From NCBI GenBank assembly GCA_018296165.2, contig JACKQL020000010.1, positions 124,001 through 188,000 of the forward strand: DNA of 64,000 nt, written 5' to 3'. The DNA is from Termitomyces sp. T153. Lineage: Eukaryota; Basidiomycota; Agaricomycetes; Agaricales; Lyophyllaceae. Shown here piece after piece: positions 34,380-44,500 of the stretch (positions are counted from its first letter, which is position 1; every line of letters begins with the position of its first letter). The notes under the pieces were generated by a model that searched no databases, was not told the origin of the DNA, and saw only the letters and a program-made list of their open reading frames with translations. The translations under genes were made by a program, and so were the position numbers.

Positions 34380-34417
34380 GAGCTACAGGCCCGTGCCGAA
34401 GGCATGGGGCGTAGCTC
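34380..34417 (+). other. H1 3'-terminal hairpin
   Basis: GAGCTAC...GTAGCTC forms a perfect 7-bp stem, with an inner paired block (GTGCC / GGCAT) around a short loop. It ends one base before the next element. In Helitrons the 3' hairpin acts as the termination signal for rolling-circle transfer. Confidence 0.85.
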
Positions 34418-34569
34418 GTCTATATATTATGCGACAACGGACGTGGGAATGTGGCTGTGTGGATGACTTTTTGGGATTCTGCTGAAGTAAGCCTGACTAA
34501 TGCTGACCAATTCTTACATAAGAATTGCCTTTTAAAGGTGAACATGATACAAGTTGGCTGTTTTGCCGC

Positions 34570-34830
34570 TCTTCGGATACATTTTTTACAAAAAAAAAAT
34601 ACAGTAGACAACTTTAATAAATAAATACTATTTGACTATGTGTAAAAGGTGCCAATTAGTCTGCAGGGATGAAAAAGGCCAAACACAATTTAGTGGACAC
34701 TGTTTTTCACGCCTCGCGCGTTTTTTGACACAACATGACCAAATAATGGGCATTTCCGAAGTTGTGGAAAGGAGGCCACACGACAAAGTATGTTTCGTCA
34801 CATCTATTGATTGATTGATGTTGACTAACA
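34570..34830 (+). promoter_or_regulatory. CpG-containing leader of H2 (candidate promoter)
   Basis: This 260-bp block holds many CpG dinucleotides (GCCGCTCTTCGG, CACGCCTCGCGCG, TTCCGAAG, TTTCGTCAC) while the rest of the Helitron is almost free of them. The same block is in H5 at 41190-41450 with the CpGs kept. It lies upstream of the Rep frame and includes a 60-codon frame starting MTMCKRCQLVCRDEKG, which may or may not be translated. Confidence 0.45.
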
Positions 34831-34909
34831 AGCTTATTAGTAACTCCTTAACCACATTGAGCTATTGATACATCAAATATCTCATCATGCAAGTCAATTT
34901 TAATGGTTT

Positions 34910-36988
34910 TTGACTATTCAATTGCTTGACAATGGATGTTATAGGCAACCACCTACTACTCCTGAAAGCCAAAGGCAACAAGCTAGGAATCAAAGGAGAC
35001 TTGAACAGCTACAAATGACAGATCCTGACAATTGTCGAGCAAATAGAAACAATAGATCTTTGGAACAGATCAATACTGTGGTTGTCCCACCACTTCAATT
35101 GGGGCCTGGGGATATCAATCAATCTATGGGAACTGGGGGTTTGAGACCTATAGCCACTGCTTCTGGCTCTTTGGGAAGACCTATTAGGCAGGCAGCTGCT
35201 GCTGCTGATCCATTTTTTATGGACATTCCAGAAACTGTTTTGCCTGAAGGGTGGGATGCTCCTTTGCAGAATCCCATACCTAGAGTGGTGCCACCTCTAC
35301 CTCCTCCTGTACAGAGAAGAGGCAATAGACTCAATCAGTCTGCTGTTGCTCAAGCTGCTATGGTCATTCCAGAAACAGTTTTACCAGAAGGTTGGGATGC
35401 TCCTTTACAGAATCCCTTACCTAGAATGGTGCCACTGTTGCCTGCTCCTGTACATAGAAGGGTCAGAAATCCTCTTTTACCAGAGCTTATAATGGTACCA
35501 GCTCCACTTGCTCCCCAAGCACTGTTGGAAGAGCAACAAAGGCTGAGACAGAGGCAACAAGAGCAGGCACTGGCAATCTTGCAAGAGCAACAAAGGCTAA
35601 GGCATATTGTTATGGGTACAGAGCAGGAGAGGCAACAACAAGGGGCACTAGCAGTGTTGCAAGAGCAACAAAGACTGAGACAAGATCAGGAAAGGCAACA
35701 GGCATTGGCTATTTTGAGCCAGGAAAGACAGGAGAGAGCAAGACAGGAAGAAGAGCTATTCAGAGCAGAGGTCAGTTCAAGACTACTTCAAAATGCTACT
35801 TTAATTAACAAAGTTCAATAGCATATTGATCTGAATCCTGAACATAGGCCTTTGAATGCAGCTATGGCTCAAAGAATCTTTCAAGGCTGGGAACAGCAAC
35901 ATGAAGCTGATCTGGAAGAGGATTTCAATGATTTAGGTCCTCAGAATGATATACCTTCTGAGGATGACTTGGAATATGTTGATCCTGCTCAACATCAACT
36001 AGCAGAGCAATTGGATCCTCCCTTTGATGATCCATTGGGTCCTCAGGATGACATGTCTTCTGATGATGGCTTGGAATATGTTGATCCTGCTCAACAGAGA
36101 CCTGCAGAAGACTTGGACCCTGCCCTACCCAACCATCCAGCAGGACTACAGAATCCTGCTGAACAGCCTCCCCTTGAGCTTCCTATTCCACCACAGCTTG
36201 GTCCTATTCAGCCTGTTCCAAGAGGAAGGCAACCTTACTTGATTGAATACCCTCCACACTATCTTGGTCCTATGACTGTCATATGTTCACACTGCCAAGC
36301 TTTACATTTTGATGCTGAAAAGCTCACCAAGTCTACTAGAAACAGCCCAAAGTTTGGCATGTGCTGCTTACAAGGCCAAGTAAACTTGCCCAGGCTTCGA
36401 GATGCTCCAGCAGATTTACTGAACCTGCTCCATGGGCATCATCCTCTCTCTAACACCTTTAAAACATCAATCTGTCAATACAATGCAGCCTTTGCATTCA
36501 CATCTTTGGGAGTCAAAATTGACCATGCCATTACCAATGCACCTGGACCATACAGCTTTAGGATCAATGGAGAACTACATCATTTGACAGGTGCCTTGCT
36601 TCCTATTGAAGGCAATCTGCCTGTATATGCACAGCTCTACTTTTATGATCACAATCAGCAATTGGCTTTTCGTCAACAGAACAATCCCAGGCTTGATCCT
36701 CAGATAATGGCCTCTTTGCAGGATATGCTTGCTAGAGTCAATCCCTTCATTGGCTTATACAAGCAGGCCAGGCAGATCATGGGAGAAGTTCCAGAAGGCC
36801 AACCACAAAGGCTTTCTGTCAAGCTTACAGCTGATTTTGGAGATCCTCGACGCTATAATGACCCTAATGAACAGGAGGGAGTTGCAGCTGTAATTCCAGG
36901 AGATGGCTCAGAAGAGCGATCAAATGATCGTGATATAGTCTTGCACTTGCATGGAGGTCAATTTCAAGGACCTAACCGAACGAAGTGA
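34910..36988 (+). pseudogene. 5' half of Helitron Rep-helicase in H2
   Basis: The first part (34910-35818) is Pro/Gln-rich: TPESQRQQARNQRRLEQLQM, then two copies of a module containing PETVLPEGWDAPLQNP, then a Gln/Arg coiled coil (LQEQQRLRQDQERQQALAIL). A TAG at 35819-35821 interrupts it. The same frame continues with PLNAAMAQRIFQGWEQQHEA, two acidic repeats (SEDDLEYVDPAQ; SDDGLEYVDPAQ) and a Cys-His block (ICSHCQALHFDAEK, then FGMCC), as in N-termini of fungal Helitron proteins. It ends by running into minisatellite at 36960-36988. No catalytic domain is included. Confidence 0.85.
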
Positions 36989-37180
36989 GGTTGGGTCTGG
37001 GACTTAGCATTGAGTTTGAAATACAAAGACCTAACCGAACAAAGTGAGGTTGGGTCTGGGATAAAGCATTAAGTTTGAAATACAAGGACCTAACCAAACG
37101 AAGTGAGGTTGGGTCTGGGATGAAGCATTGAGTAGAATATCGAGGACCTAACCGAACGAAGTGAGGTTGGGTCTGGGATG
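36966..37180 (+). repeat. H2 terminal minisatellite, four units
   Basis: Units begin near 36969, 37029, 37087 and 37145 with the same CCTAACC...GGTTGGG arms as in H1. Confidence 0.85.
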
Positions 37181-37186
37181 AAGCAA

Positions 37187-37224
37187 GAGCTACAGGCCTG
37201 TGCCGAAGGCACGGGGCGTAGCTC
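37187..37224 (+). other. H2 3'-terminal hairpin
   Basis: GAGCTAC...GTAGCTC, same structure as in H1, with one CpG kept in the loop side (GGCACGGGGCG). Confidence 0.85.
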
Positions 37225-37609
37225 GTCTATAATATATGGGACGACTCCTGGGAAAGTGGCTGTGCCTATGCCACAGCTTTTCTGCTGACTAAAATTTGTT
37301 AGCACTGACAAATGCTGACAAATTTCAACCCTTTTATGGTAATAGGCTGTTCTGCTGCTCTTCAGATGCATTTTTTCAAAAAAAAAAAATACAGTAGACA
37401 ACTTTGATACATCTTTTGACTATGTGTGAAAGGTGCCAGACTTGATATTTCAGGCAATATTTCACTATTTTCAGCTTTTTTTGGCAATTACCTATGTGTG
37501 AAACACTTCTAGCTGTTTTTTGAGAAAGGAACATGTCCCATGCATGTATTTCTTATCAAAAAAAGTTCAGAACAATGAATTTATGATCAAAAAATATCAA
37601 AAGATGAAC

Positions 37610-38731
37610 TCAATTGTCTCAACTCTTACTCCAGACCAAAGTTGTCATCTGGGATGAAGTCCCAATGCAACACAAAAAAAGCCATTGACTCTGTGGATCA
37701 AGGGTTCAGAGACATCCTGGAGAAAGATGTTCCTTTTGGTGGAGTGACTGTGGTGTTTGGAGGAGATTTTAGGCAAACTCTCCCAGTTATCCAACGAGGA
37801 CTCAGGCAGCAGATGATTGCTGCTTCACTCAAAAGAGGAAGACTTTGGGATCAGATTCAAGTCCACTACTTGGTTCAAAACATGAGATTGGATCAGACTC
37901 CTGATAACATTGCTCATGCAGCTTGGTTATTGGATGTTGGTGCTGGAAAAAACCTTGGGCCTGGAGAAACAGTACAACTTCCAGAAACCATGATCTGTGA
38001 TGACAATTCTGTCACTGGATTGATCTCTTCCACTTATCCTCATATTGATCACCATCAAGATGATCAGTATTACTTGGACCATACCATTCTTTCTGGCAAG
38101 AACTCTGATGTAGAGGATATCAACTCTGAAGTTCTGCAGAAATGTCCAGGAGAAGAGAAAATCTTGCAGAGTGCAGACTCTATTATATCTGATGATGGGA
38201 ATCCTAATGGCCTTGCATTGTATCCAATGGAATTCCTCAACTCTCTCAGAGCCAGCAGTTTGCCTTTGGCTAAATTGGCTCTGAAAATTGGTGTTCCTAT
38301 CATGCTGCTCAGAAATCTGGATACAACCAAAGGACTTTGCAATGGGACAAGAATGATTGTCACTCACATCAGCACCAGAGTTCTCAGATGTAGGATCATC
38401 AGTGGGGATGCCAAGTTTGCAGGATCAATTGTTTTGATTCCAAGAATCAACATGGATGTGTCTGAAGAAGATTTGCCAATTCCATTGTGCAGGAGACAAT
38501 TCCCAGTTCGATTGGCCTTTGCCATGACTATCAACAAGTCTCAGGGTCAATCAGTCAAGCATGTTGGATTGGACCTTTGATCAGGAGTTTTTTCACATGG
38601 CCAACTTTATGTTGCACTCTCTCGGTGCACATCAGGAGATTGTATCAAAGTCATCTTGGACCCAGAAAACACATCAAGAAAGACTGCAAATATGGTCTAT
38701 CAGGAAATCTTGAATGGTTTACAAATGTAAG
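37610..38731 (+). pseudogene. 3' half of Helitron helicase in H3
   Basis: PIF1-type helicase C-terminal part: VVIWDE (motif II), VTVVFGGDFRQTLPVIQRGL (motif III), GVPIMLLRNLDTTKGLCNGT, and AFAMTINKSQGQSVKHVGLD (motif V). TGA at 38578-38580 cuts it; reading on gives [20 protein letters not shown] (motif VI). The TGA sits where Arg (CGA) is expected and is shared with H5. It also lacks Walker A. Confidence 0.88.
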
Positions 38732-39034
38732 TGTGAGTTTTGTTGGATTCAAGCAAAAAATTGCTAACTTCTATGAACTTCAGCACCTAATGTCTATAGC
38801 TGGACCATGTAGTATAGATATTCTTAATGGTTTACAAATGTAAGTGTGACAGTTTAAATAATTGGTTGCTTAGTACTAACTTTTATAATTTAATTTTCAG
38901 CATCTCTAATATATACCAGTGGACATTGTAGTATTTTGTTAATAATGTAATATAGATACATGATTGGTTTATAGATGAAATCTCAGTGTATTGAATGGTA
39001 AGAGAAAAGCAACACTTGGTCAACAAAATACAAA

Positions 39035-39245
39035 GACCTAACTGAACAAAGTGAGGTTGGGTCTGGGATGAAGCATTAAGTTTGAAATACAAGGACCTAA
39101 CCGAACGAAGTGAGGTTGGGTCTGGGATGAAGCATTGAGTAGAATATCAAGGACCTAACCAAACAAAGTGAGGTTGGGTCTGGGATGAAGCATTGAGTAG
39201 AATATCAAGGACCTAACCAAACAAAGTGAGGTTGGGTCTGGGATG
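39035..39245 (+). repeat. H3 terminal minisatellite, four units
   Basis: Units begin near 39035, 39094, 39151 and 39209; same palindromic core as in the other copies. Confidence 0.85.
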
Positions 39246-39251
39246 AAGCAA

Positions 39252-39289
39252 GAGCTACAGGCCCGTGCCAAAGGCATGGGGCGTAGCTT
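39252..39289 (+). other. H3 3'-terminal hairpin
   Basis: GAGCTAC...GTAGCTT: the last stem base has changed C to T, giving a G-T pair. Confidence 0.82.
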
Positions 39290-40721
39290 GTCTATAATAT
39301 ATGGGACGACTCCTGGGAAAGTGGCTGTGTGGATGACTTTTTGGGATTCTGCTGAAGTAAGCCTGACTAATGCTGACCAATCCTTACATAAGAATTGCCT
39401 TTTAAGGTAGCTGGCTCTTTATTCACACTTTGAATAAGGAAAAACAGACAGCTTTGGTAGATAGCATGAATTTATTGTTTTTTCAAGCCATTAAGATTGA
39501 TATTTCAGGTAATTTTCAGCCTTTTTCAGGCATTACTTATGTGAAATGTACTGTCTTTTAATGTACCTCTTCAAGCAACACTTCTGGCTGTTCTTTGGGA
39601 GAGAAAGAAAGTCCAGAACAATCACATCCATGATCACAAATGGTATAAGGTGTTTCTCTGACTCTTAAAAGCTTCTACTTATTCTTTATTCAATTGTAAA
39701 ATCAAACCCTCAACCAAACAAAGTGAGGCTATACTTGGACTGTGGCTGATTGCTGGCTTTCTGATTTCAAGGTGTGTGTTCAGACTTGAAAGTGTGTATT
39801 CTTATAACAGTAATCAGTTCTTATACTTAGAGTCAACTTACTCCTGATCATCTCCAACTTTTCCTGCTCTCAATAGATATTTGACTACATTATGACAGCC
39901 TCTGAAAAAGGATGGTGGATTTAATTTAGTATGCTACCATTGGTGAAGAGAGCATTGAAGATTACTTTGAGATGGAAAAAGCTTCAGAAGGCAGTATTAA
40001 TATAGAATGTAAAAAGTTGATGGTCCTCTGTTAAGGAACAGGAGGTTTTTTGGTCACTACTAATAGCTGTAGGCTAGGTCCTGTTTCTGAGGATCCACAG
40101 GGTTTCTGATTTGAAGGTGTATGGTTTTGTGATTAGATAATTGTATAGTCAGATATATCAAGTTGAAGACAACAGATGAGTGATGTCAAAGGTCTGATTG
40201 CTAAGTATTAGTACCATTTAGTGATACCAATAATGAGATTGTAGATATCTCATTACTCAGACTGCTTTCCCTAATTTGTTTCTCTTTAGTATATCTTGGT
40301 GTCCAAAAATTGTCTAACATGCTCTTCAAAGTGCATGAGTAATAAGGGGATAGAAGGTGGAGTAGACTTTGATTGATCAATAATTCTAGATGTTCAAGTA
40401 TATTATAGATGATCTTTTAATGTTAATCACTTGCAAGAGTTGGAATATTGAAAATCTAACCAAGCAAAGTGAGGTTTGGTCTGGATTTCAGCATTATGTT
40501 AAAAATAATGGAATACTTATAAAGGAAAGTTCAATTGATTCAGTGAAATATAATTGAAATCATAGTAAAGACTTATGTTTACTGACATTGACAATGACAG
40601 GACTATCAACACATTGATTTAAAAAAGAAAGACCAAAGTCAGCTTTCATTTGGTTAGGTCTGGGATAAAAGACAAACTAAGGTCAAGTTTGGATCTTGGC
40701 ATTGAGTTGACAAAATACAAA

Positions 40722-40990
40722 GACCTAACCAAACATAGTGAGGTTGGGTCTGGGACTAAGCATTGAGTTCAAAATACAAGGACCTAACCAAATGAAGTAA
40801 GGTTGGGTCTGGGATATAGCATTGAGTTGAAAATACAAAGACCTAACCGAACGAAGTGAGGTTGGGTCTGGGATGAAGCATTGAGTAGAATATCAAGGAC
40901 CTAACCGAACAAAGTGAGGTTGGGTCTGGGATGAAGCATTGAGTAGAATATCGAGGACCTAACCGAACAAAGTGAGGTTGGGTCTGGGAT
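40722..40990 (+). repeat. H4 terminal minisatellite, five units
   Basis: Units begin near 40722, 40781, 40840, 40898 and 40956. Confidence 0.85.
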
Positions 40991-40997
40991 GAAGCAA

Positions 40998-41035
40998 GAG
41001 CTACAGGCCCGTGCCGAAGGCATGGGGCGTAGTTC
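40998..41035 (+). other. H4 3'-terminal hairpin
   Basis: GAGCTAC...GTAGTTC: one stem base changed C to T, leaving the stem pairable through G-T. Confidence 0.82.
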
Positions 41036-41533
41036 GTCTATAATATATGCGATGACTCCCGGGAAAGTGGCTGTGCGCCCATTATATGCGACAACTTTGG
41101 ACTGTGCTGACTAAAATTTGTCAGCACTGACAAATGCTGACAAATTTCAACCCTTTTATGGTAATAGAATCAGACTTGGCTGTTTTGCCGCTCTTCGGAT
41201 ACATTTTTTACAAAAAAAAATACAGTAGACAACTTTAATAAATAAATACTATCTTTTGACTATGTGTAAAAGGTGCCAATTAGTCTGCAGGGATGAAAAA
41301 GGCCAAACGCAATTTAGTGGACACTGTTTTTCACGCCTCGCGCGTTTTTTGACACAACATGACCAAATAATGGGCATTTCCGAAGTTGTGGAAAGGAGGC
41401 CACACGACAAAGTATGTTTCGTCACATCTATTGATTGATTGATGTTGACTAACAAGCTTATTAGTAACTCCTTAACCACATTGAGCTATTGATACATCAA
41501 ATATCTCATCATGCAAGTCAATTTTAATGGTTT

Positions 41534-44500
41534 TTGACTATTCAATTGCTTGACAATGGATGTTATAGGCAACCACCTACTACTCCTGAAAGCCAAAGGC
41601 AACAAGCTAGGAATCAAAGGAGACTTGAACAGTTACAAATGACAGATCCTGACAATCGTCGAGCAAATAGAAACAATAGATCTTTGGAACAGATCAATAC
41701 TGTGGTTGTTCCACCACTTCAATTTGGGCCTGGGGGTATCAATCAATCTATGGGAACTGGGGGTATGGGATCTGAGGGTTTGAGGCTTAATCACCAAGCT
41801 ATAGCCACCACTTCTAGCTCTTCAGGAAGACCTATTAGGCAGCCAGTTGCTGCTGCTGATCCATTTTCCATAGTGATCCCTGAAACTGTTTTGCTTGAAG
41901 GATGGGATGCTCCTTTGCAGAATCCCATTCCTAGAATGGTGCCTCCTCCACCTGCTCCTCCACTTAGAAGAGTGAGAAAAGTTCCTATGGAGAATTCTAT
42001 GCCCATCATGATGCCATCTCTATCTGTTGTACATGGAAGGGACAATAGGCTCAATCAGCCCACTATTGCTCAACCTACAGTGATCATTCCTCAAACTATT
42101 TTGCCTGAAGGATGGAATGCTCCTTTACAGCATCCTATACCCAGAATGGTGCCTCTTCTACCTGCTCCTGCACTTAGAAGAATCAGACCTGCTCCACCTC
42201 CCCCTGCTCCTAATGTTGCTCAGGAGATGGAAAACTACCAGATCAGACATGAACAAGCATTGGCTGTATTAGAAGAGCAACAAAGGCTGAGACAAGAGCA
42301 GGACAGGCAGCAGGCATTAGCTATTTTGAGCCAGGAAAGACAGGAAAGAGCAAGACAGGAAGAAGAGCTATTCAGAGCAGAGGTCAGTTCAAGACTACTT
42401 CAAGATGCTACTTTAATTAACAAAGTTCAATAGCATATTGATCTGAATCCTGAACATAGGCCTTTGAATGCAGCTATGGCTCAAAGAATCTTTCAAGGTT
42501 GGGAACAGCAACATGAAGCTGATCTGGAAGAGGATTTCAATGATTTAGGTCCTCAGAATGATATACCTTCTGAAGATGACTTGGAATATGTTGATCCTGC
42601 TCAACATCAACTAGCAGAGCAATTGGATCCTCCCCTTGATGATCCATTGGGTCCTCAGGATGACATGTCTTCTGATGATGGCTTGGAATATGTTGATCCT
42701 GCTCAACAGAGACCTGCAGAAGACTTGGACCCTGCCCTACCCAATGATCCACCACAACCAGAAAATCCTGCTGAAAATATACCAGCAGAAGAACCAGAGC
42801 CTCCCCTTGGACTTCCTATTCCACCACAACTTGGTCCTATTCAGCCTGTTCCAAGAGGAAGGCAACCTTACTTGGTTGAATACCCTCCACACTATCTTGG
42901 TCCTATGACTGTTATATGTCCACACTGCCAAGCTTTACATTTTGATGCTGAAAAGCTCACCAAGTCTACTAGAAACAGCCCAAAGTTTGGCATGTGCTGC
43001 TTACAAGGCCAAGTAAACTTGCCCAGGCTTCGAGATGCTCCAGCAGATTTACTGAACCTGCTCCATGGGCATCATCCTCTCTCTAACACCTTTAAAACAT
43101 CAATCCGTCAATACAATGCAGCCTTTGCATTCACATCTCTGGGAGTCAAAATTGATCATGCCATTACCAATGCACCTGGACCATACAGCTTTAGGATCAA
43201 TGGAGAACTACATCATTTGACAGGTGCCTTGCTTCCTATTGAAGGCAATCTGCCTGTATATGCACAGCTCTACTTTTATGATCACAATCAGCAATTGGCT
43301 TTTCGTCAACAGAACAATCCCAGGCTTGATCCTCAGATAATGGCCTCTTTGCAGGATATGCTTGCTAGAGTCAATCTCTTCATTGGCTTATACAAGCAGG
43401 CCAGGCAGATCATGGGAGAAGTTCCAGAAGGCCAACCACAAAGGCTTTCTGTCAAGCTTACAGCTGATTTTGGAGATCCTCGACGCTATAATGACCCTAA
43501 TGAACAGGAGGGAGTTGCAGCTGTAATTCCAGGAGATGGCTCAGAAGAGCGATCAAATGATCGTGATATAGTCTTGCACTTGCATGGAGGTCAATTGAAG
43601 CAGATCAGTCACTTGCACCCATATTACACTCCATTGCATTATACCATCATCTTTCCCACTGGACAGCCTGGATTTCACACCAACATTCACTCTCATTTTG
43701 GACCACAGAATCAACAAAGATCAGCAAAGGTCACCCAAACAGCATATTATGCATACAGGCTGCAGCAAAGGACTTTGGAATTCAATGCACCATTACTCTA
43801 GAGTGGGAGGCTATTTCAACAATATGTTGTAGATGCATGGGCTTCCACTGAACAAAACAAGTTGAATTGGATTCGACACAATCAGAAGAAGATCAGAGCT
43901 GAAGTTTATCAGGGAGTAGTGGATGCTGCTGCTGGAGATGAACAAGTCACCCCACAAAGCCGACGTGTTATCCTCCCATCCTCCCATACTGGAAGTGATT
44001 GACAGATGCAGCAATTATTCCAGGACTCTATGGCTATCTGCAGGAATTTTGGAAAACCTGACCTCTTCTTGACTATGACTGCCAATCCAAAGTGGTCAGA
44101 AATTGAAGAAGCTCTCTTGAAGGAACCTGCAGTCAATGGGAAGAAGCAAACAGCTGCTGATCGACCTGATATTGTTGCCAGAGTTTTTGAACTCAAGAAA
44201 AATGCTGTGGTAAAGGAGATCAAGGAAGGTCTCTTTGGCAGCTGTGTGAATTATGTTCATACCATTGAATTCCAAAAGAGAGGACTTCCACATATGCACA
44301 TCTTGATCTTTTTCCATTGCCATCACAGAATCAAGGATGCACCTGATGTAGATTCCATTGTCTCTGCTCAGATTCCAGATCCAGTTGCTCAGCCTCAATT
44401 GTATCAGGTATTGGCTCTGTTTGAATCCTGAATTCAGTTACTTATCTTTGTTGTCAGGTTGTTACTGCCAACATGGTCCATGGTCCATGTGGAGCTGCCA

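Larger units (their letters stand above)
32612..34418 (+). mobile_element. Helitron H1, non-coding
   Basis: 1807 bp. No Rep or helicase sequence. Apart from its ends and extra repeat units, it is nearly identical to H4 (39291-41036) across about 1.6 kb, with only a handful of differences seen, such as one base in CATTTGATT versus CAATTGATT near 33858/40533. No captured host gene is recognised. Confidence 0.85.
34419..37225 (+). mobile_element. Helitron H2, keeps only the 5' half
   Basis: 2807 bp. It matches H5 from the 5' leader through the N-terminal Rep region, then breaks inside the frame at about 36960 (HLHGGQ) and passes directly into the terminal minisatellite and hairpin. The break lies exactly at a minisatellite unit, suggesting that deletion or template switching used that repeat. 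Confidence 0.88.
37226..39290 (+). mobile_element. Helitron H3, keeps only the 3' half
   Basis: 2065 bp. After a 5' end and about 350 bp of non-coding DNA, it joins the helicase gene at about 37600 (matching H5 from about 46036) and continues through the 3' region, minisatellite and hairpin. It is the complement of H2, though the two breakpoints do not meet: the middle (H5 about 43595-46035) is in neither. Confidence 0.88.
39291..41036 (+). mobile_element. Helitron H4, non-coding, near-twin of H1
   Basis: 1746 bp. Same non-coding body as H1 at near identity, with five instead of six terminal repeat units. Its 5' end is of the TCTATAATATATGGGACGAC type, like H3, while H1 has the TATTATGCGACGACGG type. 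Confidence 0.85.

Noticed and set aside
32612..34418. MITE or solo LTR interpretation of H1/H4
   Set aside because: No target duplication and no inverted termini; the ends match Helitron H5, including 5' TC, 3' hairpin and A|T flanks.
35256..35492. Additional open frame inside the H2 Rep N-terminus
   Set aside because: Out-of-frame shadow of the Pro-rich repeat module.
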